Source of the DNA: Bosea sp. AS-1
GTDB lineage: Bacteria > Pseudomonadota > Alphaproteobacteria > Rhizobiales > Beijerinckiaceae
Direction: 5' to 3'
Assembly: GCF_002220095.1 (NCBI RefSeq)
Contig: NZ_CP022372.1
Coordinates: forward strand, 3,382,501 to 3,446,500
Length of the DNA: 64,000 bases
The notes beneath the pieces are model-generated. The model saw only the letters and a program-made list of their open reading frames with translations, made no database searches and was not told the origin of the DNA. Below, in pieces: positions 25,434 through 33,629 of this stretch (positions within the stretch are counted from its first letter, which is position 1; the number at the start of each line of letters is the position of its first letter). Position numbers and translations under genes: made by a program.

Positions 25434-25503
25434 GGTAGGAGTCATCAGCCTCGGCCAGACAAGCGACGGTGGGCGGTTTCGGGGGAACTCCATCCCCATC
25501 GCC
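25434..25503 (-). ncRNA. Fluoride riboswitch (crcB motif) aptamer
   Basis: On the minus strand the leader opens GGCGATGGGGATGG, continues AGTTCCCCCGAAACCGCC and closes GGCTGATGACTCCTACC. These match the conserved parts of the crcB motif (GGCGATGG, TTCC, AAACCGCC, GGCTGATG-CTCCTAC). It lies upstream of crcB in the sense orientation. The 3' end CTCCTACCGC can instead pair with GCGGTAGGAG (from 25423 down to 25414) in a 10-bp hairpin, which would disrupt the aptamer, so the leader has two exclusive folds. Confidence 0.88.
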
Positions 25504-25620
25504 GGAAACGATAATCCGAGCCGGGCTCGCGCGCAACAAGGGTCGAGCGGCTCTTGAAAGAGTGAGCGGGGCTGGTGCCGCCAGCCCCGCTCCTCAACGC
25601 GACGCAACAGTTGACGCAAC

Positions 25621-25905
25621 TCAATCGCAGACGCGTGTCGTCCTGCGGACCGTGCCCCGCCTGGTTTCCTCGCGCGTCGTGATGGTGCGACAGCGCTCGT
25701 CCCGGTAGCGCGCGCGGTATTCGCGCTCGCGTGCCCGCTCATAGCGGTCGCGGCGCTCTTCGCGGCGGATCTCACGGTCGACTCGACGTTCATGCGGCGT
25801 GCGCGGATCGACGCTCACCCCGCCCGGACCGATATTGATCGACTGAGCATAGGCACCGCCGCTTAGAAGAAGGGCAGCCGTCAACCCAAGGACAAATCGT
25901 TTCAT
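25621..25905 (-). CDS. Secreted Arg/Glu-rich small protein of unknown function
   Basis: The 94-residue precursor has a signal peptide (KRFVLGLTAALLLSGGAYAQ) and a mature part that starts SINIGPGGVSVDPRTPHERR. It then becomes a highly charged RREERRDRYERAREREYRAR segment, and two cysteines flank RTITTREETRRGTVRRTTRV near the end. GGAGG precedes the ATG at 25905. Similar short RYR-rich exported proteins are common in Hyphomicrobiales, but their function is not known to me. It lies alone between crcB and the aap operon. Confidence 0.75.
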   Translation of the reverse strand: MKRFVLGLTAALLLSGGAYAQSINIGPGGVSVDPRTPHERRVDREIRREERRDRYERAREREYRARYRDERCRTITTREETRRGTVRRTTRVCD

Positions 25906-26018
25906 CACGCTTCCTCCGTTCCCGCCAGAAACGATTGCCGTTGAGATTCGTTCCGGAAAATCTGCGCGATGCTGTCGCTCGACGCTCGAACACTCGACGA
26001 AGCACGGCCGAAACGACG

Positions 26019-26044
26019 AAGCGCGCCGGTTTCCCGGCGCGCTT
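26019..26044 (-). terminator. Terminator-like hairpin after aapP
   Basis: The minus strand reads AAGCGCGCCGG-GAAA-CCGGCGCGCTT, a perfect 11-bp stem with GNRA loop, then CGTCGTTT. It lies 27 nt after the aapP stop codon. Confidence 0.7.
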
Positions 26045-26070
26045 GCGATGATCGACGAAACTCGACTGTC

Positions 26071-26871
26071 TCAGTGGAGGATCTGGGAGAGGAAGAGCTT
26101 GGTGCGTTCGTGCTGGGGGTTCTTGAAGAACTCCTCGGGGGTGTTCATCTCGACGATCTGGCCGGCGTCCATGAAGATGACGCGGTCGGCGACCTGGCGG
26201 GCGAAGCCCATCTCGTGCGTGACGCAGAGCATGGTCATGCCCTCCTCCGCCAGCGAGACCATGGTGTCGAGCACCTCCTTGACCATCTCCGGATCGAGCG
26301 CCGAAGTCGGCTCGTCGAACAGCATGATCTTCGGGCTCATGCACAGCGAGCGGGCGATCGCCACGCGCTGCTGCTGGCCGCCCGAAAGCTGGCCCGGATA
26401 CTTCGCCGCCTGCTCGGGGATCTTGACGCGCTTGAGATAGTGCATCGCGATCTCCTCGGCGTCCTTCTTGGGCATCTTCTTCACCCAGATCGGCGCCAGC
26501 GTCAGGTTCTCCAGGATCGTCAGATGCGGGAACAGGTTGAAGTGCTGGAACACCATGCCGACGTCGCGGCGGATCTCGTCGATCTTCTTGAGATCGTTGG
26601 TCAGCTCCGTGCCGTCGACCACGATCTGGCCCTTCTGGTGCTCCTCCAGCCGGTTGATGCAGCGGATCATCGTCGACTTGCCGGAGCCCGACGGCCCGCA
26701 GATCACCAGCTTCTCGCCGCGCTCGACCTTCAGGTTGATGTCGCGCAGCACGTGGAACTCGCCGTACCACTTGTTCACGGCCGTCATCTCCACTGCCGTC
26801 GCCGTCTTCAGCGATGTCGGCTTCAGCGCCGCCGGGCGGGTATCCGTGGTCTTGGTTTCTGCCATTGCCAT
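26071..26871 (-). CDS. aapP: General L-amino acid ABC transporter ATP-binding protein (AapP/GlnQ family)
   Basis: The 266-residue ATPase has Walker [21 protein letters not shown], the Q-loop in [14 protein letters not shown], signature [15 protein letters not shown], Walker [15 protein letters not shown] and the switch His in [15 protein letters not shown]. It powers the AapQM permease pair. AGAGGGA lies upstream of ATG 26871, which is 14 nt from the aapM stop. It is the only family 3 amino-acid transporter ATPase in the window, so it might also serve the ATPase-less transporter at 5393-7600. Confidence 0.93.
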   Translation of the reverse strand: MAMAETKTTDTRPAALKPTSLKTATAVEMTAVNKWYGEFHVLRDINLKVERGEKLVICGPSGSGKSTMIRCINRLEEHQKGQIVVDGTELTNDLKKIDEIRRDVGMVFQHFNLFPHLTILENLTLAPIWVKKMPKKDAEEIAMHYLKRVKIPEQAAKYPGQLSGGQQQRVAIARSLCMSPKIMLFDEPTSALDPEMVKEVLDTMVSLAEEGMTMLCVTHEMGFARQVADRVIFMDAGQIVEMNTPEEFFKNPQHERTKLFLSQILH

Positions 26872-26885
26872 GTTTTTGGTCCCTC

Positions 26886-28265
26886 TCAACGTTTTTGGCC
26901 GGCAGCCAGGCGCTTCTCGACCGCAATCGAATATCGCGACATGCCCCAGCAGCATAGGAAATAGAAGACCGCGGCGAAAGCATAGCCTGTGGTCCGTGTT
27001 GTCGGCGTCGCCCAGGTCGGGTCGACGAGCGTCGCCTCGATGGTGCGCAGGAAGTCGAAGATGCCGACGATGGTAACCAGCGTCGTATCCTTGAACAGCC
27101 CGATGAAGGTGTTGACGATGCCCGGGATCACAATCCGCAGCGCCTGCGGCAGGATGATCAGCCGCATCATCTGCCAGTAGCCGAGACCGAGCGACATCGC
27201 GCCCTCGAACTGCCCCTTCGGAATCGCCTGCAGGCCGCCGCGGATGACCTCCGCCATATAGGCCGAGGCGAAGACCGCGACGCCGATCAGCGGACGCAGC
27301 AGCCGGTCGGGCGAATATTCCTGCGGCACGAACAGCGGCAGCATGGTGTTGGCCATGAAGAGAACGGTGATCAGCGGCACGCCGCGCACGAACTCGATGA
27401 AGATCACCGAGAGCAGCTGGATGATCGGTAGGCGCGAGCGGCGGCCAAGCGCCAGGATGACGCCGAGCGGCAGCGAGAAGACGATGCCGACCGCCGAGAT
27501 CAGGAAGGTCACCATCATGCCGCCCCAGAGGCCGGTATCGACGCGCGGCAGGCCGATGCGGTCGTCGAAGATCGCCAGGATGCCGAAGACGACGAGCGAC
27601 AGCAGGATCAGGCGCTTGGGCCGGTAGAAGCGCTTCCACGGCGGCGCCTCCTGCTCCACCGCCAGCAGGGCCGGGCTGGTCCAGAAGCGGGCGAGCGCCG
27701 GCACGAAGGAGAGCACGAGATAGAGCACCGCCAGCGCGAAGCTCAGCAGGATCAGGAAGCGCAGCAGGCTCTGCGCCCGCGCGCCGCCAAGCAGCAGGAT
27801 GAAGGCACTGAGCGGCAGGATGACGAAGAAGTAGAAGGCGCCGACCTTCTTCAGCGGAGCCTTGTTCCACAGCAGCCAGACGACGCCGAGTGCGAACATG
27901 GCGAAGACAATGTTCACCCGCCAGCGCTCGGTGATCGGATAGGAGCCGTAGATGAAATACTGGAAGCGGTCGGCCACATAGGCCCAGCAGGCCCCGACCG
28001 GCCGGCCGACCTTGTCGGCGAGGCAGGCGTCGCGGGTGGTGCCGGACCAGACCGCATCCAGGAAGTAGAAGCGGATCATCTCCGGCACCGTGTCAACGAC
28101 GAACCAGATGCAGAGCAGCGTCAGGATCGCGTTCAGCGGGCTGGAGAACAGGTTGGCGCGGATCCAGGCCAGCGGCCCCGCCACCGAGAGCGGCGCCGGC
28201 TGCTGCTGGAGCGTCTCGGTACGGACGAAGGCGCGGGGAGCGTTGTCGAGCGTTGCGTCGGTCAT
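26886..28265 (-). CDS. aapM: General L-amino acid ABC transporter permease AapM
   Basis: This 459-residue inner-membrane protein has an N-terminal membrane region with a long loop containing cysteines ([20 protein letters not shown]), then several helices. The conserved permease core is C-terminal: [20 protein letters not shown] and the EAA loop [20 protein letters not shown]. It pairs with AapQ. The start at 28265 has GAGGGGG upstream and lies 10 nt after the aapQ stop. It seems longer than the roughly 380-residue AapM of Rhizobium, mostly before the core. Confidence 0.92.
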   Translation of the reverse strand: MTDATLDNAPRAFVRTETLQQQPAPLSVAGPLAWIRANLFSSPLNAILTLLCIWFVVDTVPEMIRFYFLDAVWSGTTRDACLADKVGRPVGACWAYVADRFQYFIYGSYPITERWRVNIVFAMFALGVVWLLWNKAPLKKVGAFYFFVILPLSAFILLLGGARAQSLLRFLILLSFALAVLYLVLSFVPALARFWTSPALLAVEQEAPPWKRFYRPKRLILLSLVVFGILAIFDDRIGLPRVDTGLWGGMMVTFLISAVGIVFSLPLGVILALGRRSRLPIIQLLSVIFIEFVRGVPLITVLFMANTMLPLFVPQEYSPDRLLRPLIGVAVFASAYMAEVIRGGLQAIPKGQFEGAMSLGLGYWQMMRLIILPQALRIVIPGIVNTFIGLFKDTTLVTIVGIFDFLRTIEATLVDPTWATPTTRTTGYAFAAVFYFLCCWGMSRYSIAVEKRLAAGQKR

Positions 28266-28275
28266 CGCTGCCCCC

Positions 28276-29469
28276 TCACCGTTCAACCAGCGCCATGCGC
28301 TTGTTGTAGATGTTCATGAAGAACGAAGTCACCAGTGAGATCGTCAGGTAGACGGCCATGGTGATGGCCACCACCTCGACGGCTTGGCCGGTCTGGTTCA
28401 GCACCGTGCCGGTGAAGACTTGGACGAGGTCGGGATAACCGATCGCCACTGCCAGCGACGAGTTCTTGACCAGGTTGAGATATTGCGAGGTCAGCGGCGG
28501 CACGATGACCCGCATCGCCTGCGGAATGACGACGAGCTTCAGCGTCGGACCCGGCCTGAGACCGAGCGCATGCGCCGCCTCGCTCTGTCCCTTCGAGACC
28601 GCTAGGATGCCGGCGCGCACCACCTCGGCGATGAAGGCCGCGGTGTAGGTCGAGAGCCCGACCAGCAGCGCGACGAACTCGGGGAAGATCTGCATGCCGC
28701 CGGTCAGGTTGAAGCGGCCCTGCTGTGGGTAGTCGAAGGAGAGCGGCCGGCCGGTCGCGAAGAACACGAGAAGCGGCAGGCCGGCGACCAGCGCGAGCGC
28801 GACCCAGCCGTTCGGATACTGCTTGCCGGTCTTCGCCTGCTGTCCGCGCGCCCAGACGAAAAAGGCGATCGCGCCCGCGATACCGATCAGGAAGGCGATG
28901 GCGACGGCTTCGAAGGCCGGCCCGAATTGCGGGCTCGGCAGAATGATGCCGCGGTTGTTGAGATAGATGCTGCCCGGCAGCGCGATCGAGTTGCGGGCAT
29001 CCGGCAGCGGCTTCAGCACCGCGTTGTACCAGAAATAGAGCTGCAGCAGCAGCGGGATGTTCCGGATGACCTCGACATAGATCATCGCGAGCTTGGCGAC
29101 GACCCAGTTGCTCGACAGGCGCGCGACGCCAACCGCGAAACCGATGATCGTCGCCAGCACGATGCCGAGCGCCGCCACCAGCAGCGTGTTGAGCAGGCCG
29201 ACATAGAAGGCCTGGCCATAGGTCGAGCCCGAGGCGGTGAAGGGGATGAGCTTCTGGTTGACGTCAAAGCCGGCGGCATTGTTCCAGAAGCCGAAGCCGG
29301 AGGCGATCTTCTGCGCGCGCAGGTTCTCGATCGCGTTCGAGGCGGCCGACCAGATCAGGAAGCTGACCACGGCCAGCAGAACGATCTGATAGACATAGCC
29401 ACGGATCTTCGGGTCGTAGAATAACGACGCCTTGCCGGGTGTTACCGTTTCGGTCGGGATGCTCGACAC
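28276..29469 (-). CDS. aapQ: General L-amino acid ABC transporter permease AapQ
   Basis: The 397-residue membrane protein shows the AapQ pattern: an N-terminal helix, a periplasmic part with GFDVNQKLIPFTASGSTYGQ and core motifs VEVIRNIPLLLQLYFWY. The EAA loop KGQSEAAHALGLRPGPTLKL is near residue 290. It forms the translocation path with AapM for a broad range of L-amino acids. The gap to the upstream binding-protein gene is 438 nt, so it may have its own promoter. Confidence 0.93.
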   Translation of the reverse strand: MSSIPTETVTPGKASLFYDPKIRGYVYQIVLLAVVSFLIWSAASNAIENLRAQKIASGFGFWNNAAGFDVNQKLIPFTASGSTYGQAFYVGLLNTLLVAALGIVLATIIGFAVGVARLSSNWVVAKLAMIYVEVIRNIPLLLQLYFWYNAVLKPLPDARNSIALPGSIYLNNRGIILPSPQFGPAFEAVAIAFLIGIAGAIAFFVWARGQQAKTGKQYPNGWVALALVAGLPLLVFFATGRPLSFDYPQQGRFNLTGGMQIFPEFVALLVGLSTYTAAFIAEVVRAGILAVSKGQSEAAHALGLRPGPTLKLVVIPQAMRVIVPPLTSQYLNLVKNSSLAVAIGYPDLVQVFTGTVLNQTGQAVEVVAITMAVYLTISLVTSFFMNIYNKRMALVER

Positions 29470-29907
29470 CTGTTACGCCCTTTGTGTTTCGCTTGTTGAG
29501 GCCGGCGATCCTTGGGCGGTGCGATTCCACCGAAGGCCGTTGGGTCCGGGCCGTTTGTCTGTCGTTACCGCCGGTCGTCGGCTCCGCGGTCTCTTCCCGC
29601 GGTCGCAAGACGGGATTGGCTGCTCTCCGCCCCGAAGAGGCCCAGTCCCGCCATCGGCGTCATCGAAGCTCCACCGCCGCCGGAAACGAACGTTCCCAGC
29701 TCCGCAGCGGGCATGGCTGCGGAGAATCCGGCCGCCGTCGCAGCCTTTCGATCATGTCCTTCATCCTCATTCCCCTGTTGGAGCGGGTTCGTCCCGCTCT
29801 CGGTGCCTTCATAGCAAGTCCCGGACCACCCCTCGCCGCGGCTTGCCTCGTTGTCGTGCCGGAGGTCCCGAAGGCCCCCGGTCGTGAGTCCGAAACGCTG
29901 GTCGATT
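29470..29907. other. Intergenic stretch between aapQ and the aapJ-like gene
   Basis: This 438-bp spacer inside the aap locus encodes no recognisable protein. It holds one hairpin, GAGCGGG-TTCGT-CCCGCTC (29781-29799), without a T-run. It probably contains a processing or attenuation site between binding-protein and permease messages, or an aapQ promoter; none was identified with confidence. Confidence 0.4.
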
Positions 29908-31011
29908 TCAGCGCACCGGCGGCGCGTAATGCAATCCCCCCTTGGTCCAGAGCGCGTTCAGACCGCGCGTGATCCCCAGGGAGGAGCCGGTGCCGAGATT
30001 GCGCTCGAACGATTCCCCATAATTGCCGACATGGCGGACGATCCGGTAGGCCCAGTCGCGCGAGAGCCCGAGCGGACTTCCGAAATCACCCTCCACCCCG
30101 AGCAGGCGGCGAATATCCGGGCGCTCCGATGCCCGCATCGCCTCGACATTGCCGCGACCGACACCGAGTTCCTCGGCGCCGAGCATGGCGAACAGCGTCC
30201 ATTTCACCAGGCCGAACCAGCGCTCGTCGCCCTGTCGCACCACCGGCCCGAGCGGCTCCTTCGAGATCGTCTCGGGCAGGATCACATGCTCCTGCGGCGC
30301 GGCGAGCTTGGTACGCTGGATCGCGAGTCCGGCCCGATCATAGGCGTAGGCGTCGCAACGACCGGCGCCATAGGCGTCGATCGCCTCATCGCTGCCGCGA
30401 TAGGTGACGATCTCGTTCACCAGGCCGTGCCGGCGGAAGAAATCGGCGACATTCAGCTCCGTCGTCGTCCCCTGTTCGGCGCAGACCGTGGCGCCGCCGA
30501 GCTGCCCCGCCGAGGCGATGCCCAGCGCCTTGCGCACCATGAAGCCTTCGCCGCCGTAGAAATTGATCCCGGCGAAACGCAGTCCCAGCGTGGTGTCGCG
30601 CGTCATCGACCAGGTCGAGCTGCGCGACAGAAGATCGACCTCGCCCGTCTGCAGGGCGGTGAAGCGATCCTGCGATGAGAGCGGCACGAAGGTCACCCGC
30701 GCCGCATCGTCGAAGATCGCGGCGGCGAGCGCTCGGCAGAGATCGACGTCGAGCCCGGTCCAGTTGCCCTGGCTGTCGGGCATCGAGAAGCCCGGCAGGG
30801 AAGGCGCGACACCGCAGAGAACCGCGCCGCGCTGCTTCACCCGCGTCAGCAGGTCGTCCGTCGCACCCGCCGCCCGACCCACCGTTGCGGATATCGCCAC
30901 GGCGGCGGTCAGCGCGAAGACAGCGGCTATCCCTGCTGTTCCCATGGCGAAACCGGCGGTTGCGGCCGGCGTGCGGCCGGTGTCATCGCGCTTTCGCCCA
31001 GGCTGCAGCAT
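29908..31011 (-). CDS. Amino acid ABC transporter substrate-binding protein, diverged AapJ paralogue
   Basis: The 367-residue protein is homologous along its length to the AapJ at 31076-32098. It shares QGNWTGLDVDLCRALAAAIF, AEQGTTTELNVADFF, GRCDAYAYDRAGLA and the end NALWTKGGLHYAPPVR, but differs at many positions. A signal anchor (GIAAVFALTAAVAISATVG) is present, preceded by an unusually long charged N-terminus. The start is uncertain: ATG 31011 is used here, TTG 31038 and ATG 30945 are alternatives, and none has a good ribosome binding site. It probably widens or shifts the ligand range of the aap permeases. Confidence 0.82.
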   Translation of the reverse strand: MLQPGRKRDDTGRTPAATAGFAMGTAGIAAVFALTAAVAISATVGRAAGATDDLLTRVKQRGAVLCGVAPSLPGFSMPDSQGNWTGLDVDLCRALAAAIFDDAARVTFVPLSSQDRFTALQTGEVDLLSRSSTWSMTRDTTLGLRFAGINFYGGEGFMVRKALGIASAGQLGGATVCAEQGTTTELNVADFFRRHGLVNEIVTYRGSDEAIDAYGAGRCDAYAYDRAGLAIQRTKLAAPQEHVILPETISKEPLGPVVRQGDERWFGLVKWTLFAMLGAEELGVGRGNVEAMRASERPDIRRLLGVEGDFGSPLGLSRDWAYRIVRHVGNYGESFERNLGTGSSLGITRGLNALWTKGGLHYAPPVR

Positions 31012-31040
31012 GCGCCGCAGAGCCGGACGAAGACGCAAAG

Positions 31041-31063
31041 AGGCGCCGGACGACCCGGCGCCT
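31041..31063 (-). terminator. Hairpin after aapJ (attenuator or partial terminator)
   Basis: The minus strand reads AGGCGCCGG-GTCGT-CCGGCGCCT followed by CTTTG. This 9-bp stem lies 13 nt after the aapJ stop and before the paralogous gene. The T-run is short, so some read-through is likely, which would favour binding-protein mRNA over downstream genes. Confidence 0.6.
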
Positions 31064-31075
31064 CCTCAAGCCCGC

Positions 31076-32098
31076 TCAGCGAACCGGCGGAGCGTATTGC
31101 AGGCCACCCTTGGTCCAGAGCGCGTTCTGGCCGCGAGCGATCTTCAGCAGCGAGCCCTGGCCGACGTTCCGCTCGAAGGATTCGCCGTAATTGCCGACCT
31201 GCTTGACGATGCGCACGACCCAGTCGCCGGTCAGGCCGATCTGCTCGCCGAACTTGCCCTCGGTGCCGAGCAAGCGCTTGATCTCCGGATTGTCGGACTT
31301 CAGCTTTTCGTCGACATTCGCCTTGGTGACGCCGAGCTCCTCGGCATTCAGCATGGCGAAGCCGACCCACTTCACCAGGTTGAACCACTGCGGGTCGTTG
31401 TTGCGGACGGAGGGGCCGAGCGGCTCCTTGGAGATGATCTCAGGCAGGACGATGTGCTCGTCCGGATTGGCGAGCTTCAGGCGCTCGGCATAGAGGCCCG
31501 AGGCGTCGGTGGTGAAGGCGTCGCAACGGCCGGCGTCGTAGGCCTTGACGGTCTCGTCGGCGGTGGCGAAGGCGACGACCTCGTACTTCAGGTTATTGGC
31601 GCGGAAGTAGTCGGCGAGGTTCAGCTCCGTCGTCGTACCCTGCTGCGTGCAGACCGAGGCGCCGTTGAGCTGCAGCGCCGAGTTCACGCCGAGCTTCTTG
31701 CGCACCATGAAGCCCTGGCCGTCGTAATAATTCACGCCGGTGAAGAGCAGGCCGAGCGAGGCGTCGCGCGACATCGTCCAAGTCGAGTTGCGGGCCAGCA
31801 GGTCAACCTCGCCCGACTGGAGCGCGGTGAAGCGGTCCTTGGCCGAGAGCGGGATGAACTTGACCTTGGCCGGGTCGTTGAAGATCGCAGCGGCGATCGC
31901 CCGGCAGACGTCGACGTCGAGGCCGGCCCAATTGCCCTGCGCGTCCGGCACGCCGAAGCCGGCGAGGCCGGGATTCGAGCCGCAGTTCAGGATGCCGCGC
32001 TGCTTCACCTGCGCGAGCGTCGCCTGCGCGGACGCGCCCGTGGCGGAAATCGCAAGCCCAGCCGCTGCGAAGAGGCCGGCTGCCAGAATTTTCTTCAT
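31076..32098 (-). CDS. aapJ: General L-amino acid ABC transporter substrate-binding protein AapJ
   Basis: The 340-residue precursor has a clear signal peptide (MKKILAAGLFAAAGLAISAT, cleavage after ASA) and AapJ features: LAQVKQRGILNCGSNPGLAG, QGNWAGLDVDVCRAIAAAIF, VCTQQGTTTELNLADYFRAN and KEPLGPSVRNNDPQWFNLVK. It captures L-amino acids for AapQMP. It is the first gene of the minus-strand aap locus, followed after the hairpin at 31041 by its paralogue. Confidence 0.94.
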   Translation of the reverse strand: MKKILAAGLFAAAGLAISATGASAQATLAQVKQRGILNCGSNPGLAGFGVPDAQGNWAGLDVDVCRAIAAAIFNDPAKVKFIPLSAKDRFTALQSGEVDLLARNSTWTMSRDASLGLLFTGVNYYDGQGFMVRKKLGVNSALQLNGASVCTQQGTTTELNLADYFRANNLKYEVVAFATADETVKAYDAGRCDAFTTDASGLYAERLKLANPDEHIVLPEIISKEPLGPSVRNNDPQWFNLVKWVGFAMLNAEELGVTKANVDEKLKSDNPEIKRLLGTEGKFGEQIGLTGDWVVRIVKQVGNYGESFERNVGQGSLLKIARGQNALWTKGGLQYAPPVR

Positions 32099-32295
32099 CA
32101 GTACTCTCCCATCGAAACAAGCGCCCCGGACAAGCCCGGAAAGCGCGACAATCCGGTTCGCCGCCGGCGGCTCCCAACCGCTCTGTCGTTTCCAGCAATG
32201 AAACGGCGTCCCCTTGGCCGAGTCGATTGCCAGAGCGACCCATGAGCGTCAAGCAACGGCCATCCGCCGCAACCGCCTCTTGTTCGCCACAATCA

Positions 32296-32324
32296 TCACA
32301 TGCGAGTTTGGCGAGGTGGTCAAG
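32296..32324 (-). promoter_or_regulatory. Candidate sigma70 promoter upstream of aapJ
   Basis: Minus-strand TTGACC (32324-32319) is followed after 17 bp by TGTGAT (32301-32296), about 200 nt before the aapJ start. Motif match only. Confidence 0.3.
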
Positions 32325-32363
32325 TCTGGCCGCCTTGCCTGCCGCTCCAGTCCCATCGGTTCC

Positions 32364-33554
32364 ATGAAAAAGCTGCCTTCTTCCGAATTCGCGCGCCTCG
32401 GAACGCGGACCCGTCTCGCCCTCGCCGGTCGCGATCCCAGCGACAGCTACGGCTTTGTCAATCCTCCTATCGTACGAGGATCGACGGTCATCTATCCGAG
32501 CACGGAAGACTTCCTGGCCCGGAAGGCGCGCTACACCTACGGCACGCACGGCAACCCGACGCTCGACGCGCTGGAGGCGGCGGCCAACACCATCGAGGGC
32601 GGCGCGGGCGTGGTGGTGACACCTTCGGGGCTGCTGGCCTGCACCCTGCCCTTCCTCGCGTTCCTCTCCGCCGGCGATCACGTCCTGGTGACAGACAGCG
32701 TCTACCGGCCGACACGGAACTTCTGCGATTCCATGCTGAAGCGGATGGGCGTCGAGGTCAGCTATTACGACCCGCTGGTCGGGGCCGACATCGCCAAGCT
32801 GTTCAAGCCGAACACCAAGGCGGTCTGGACCGAGGCCCCGGGCTCGCAGACCTTCGAGATGCAGGACATCCCGGCCATCGCCAGGGCCGCCGCCGCGCGC
32901 GGCATCCTGACGATGATGGACAACACCTGGGCGACGCCGCTCTATTTCGACAGCCACAAGTTCGGCGTCGACATCTCGGTGCAGGCCGGCACGAAATACT
33001 ATGCCGGCCATTCGGACGTGCTGATCGGCACCGTCTCGGCCCGCACGCCGGAGCTTTACAAGACGCTGCGCAGCGCCTGGGAGCAGCTCGGCGTCATCGT
33101 CGCGCCCGAGGATGCCTTCCTGACGCTGCGCGGCATGCGCACCATGGCGCTGCGCCTCAAGGAGCAGATGCCGGCCGGGCTCGAGATGGCGAAATGGCTG
33201 CAGGCGCGCCCGGAGATCGCCCGCGTGCTGCATCCGGCGCTGCCGGAGGATCCGGGCCATGCCCTGTGGAAGCGCGACTTCACCGGCGCTTCCTCGCTCT
33301 TCGCCGTCGAGTTCAAGCCGGTCTCGATGAAGGCGGTCGCAGCCATGCTGGATGGGCTCACACTGTTCGGCATGGGCGCCTCCTGGGGCGGCTATGAGAG
33401 CCTGGTCCTCCCCTTCGATTGCCGCGCCTACCGCACCGCGACGACGCCCGACTACCAGGGCCCGACGGTGCGCATCCATATCGGCCTCGAGAACCTGGAA
33501 GACCTCAAGGCCGATCTCGACGCCGGCTTCGCCCGGCTGAAGGCGGCCGCCTGA
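32364..33554 (+). CDS. metC: Cystathionine beta-lyase
   Basis: The 396-residue PLP enzyme of the Cys/Met-metabolism family has TPSGLLACTLPFLAFLSAGD at the cofactor phosphate site, MDNTWATPLYFD with the ring-binding Asp, and AGTKYYAGHSDVLIGTV with the Schiff-base Lys at about residue 211. GMGASWGGYESLVLP is the MetC C-terminal motif. It converts cystathionine to homocysteine, pyruvate and ammonia. The start at 32364 gives the normal family N-terminus; the frame is open 50 codons further upstream. It is transcribed divergently from aapJ and is a paralogue of the enzyme at 8859. Confidence 0.9.
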   Translation: MKKLPSSEFARLGTRTRLALAGRDPSDSYGFVNPPIVRGSTVIYPSTEDFLARKARYTYGTHGNPTLDALEAAANTIEGGAGVVVTPSGLLACTLPFLAFLSAGDHVLVTDSVYRPTRNFCDSMLKRMGVEVSYYDPLVGADIAKLFKPNTKAVWTEAPGSQTFEMQDIPAIARAAAARGILTMMDNTWATPLYFDSHKFGVDISVQAGTKYYAGHSDVLIGTVSARTPELYKTLRSAWEQLGVIVAPEDAFLTLRGMRTMALRLKEQMPAGLEMAKWLQARPEIARVLHPALPEDPGHALWKRDFTGASSLFAVEFKPVSMKAVAAMLDGLTLFGMGASWGGYESLVLPFDCRAYRTATTPDYQGPTVRIHIGLENLEDLKADLDAGFARLKAAA

Positions 33555-33575
33555 GCTGGTATTCTGATCCGATGC

Positions 33576-33601
33576 GGAAACGCGGGTCAGCCCGCGTTTC
33601 C
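33576..33601. terminator. Hairpin between convergent metC and ppx
   Basis: GGAAACGCGGG-TCAG-CCCGCGTTTCC is a perfect 11-bp stem between the two converging stop codons. It has no following U-run, but the GGAAA/TTTCC base of the stem may serve both directions. Confidence 0.6.
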
Positions 33602-33629
33602 CTGATCGTTCGGCGAAGCAGCAGTTCGC

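Noticed and set aside
25414..25443. Taking the CTCCTACCGC...GCGGTAGGAG stem as an independent terminator of the crcB leader
   Set aside because: It has no T-run, and its 5' arm is part of the conserved riboswitch aptamer, so it fits better as the alternative fold. The terminator is the separate hairpin at 25382-25403.
26071..27870. A 599-codon frame joining aapP to an upstream Arg-rich extension
   Set aside because: The extension is the aapM gene read in the wrong frame. The ATPase starts at 26871 with its own ribosome binding site.
32099..32363. Possible SAM riboswitch upstream of the metC-like gene
   Set aside because: None of the conserved SAM-II or SAM-I core sequences were seen in this spacer.
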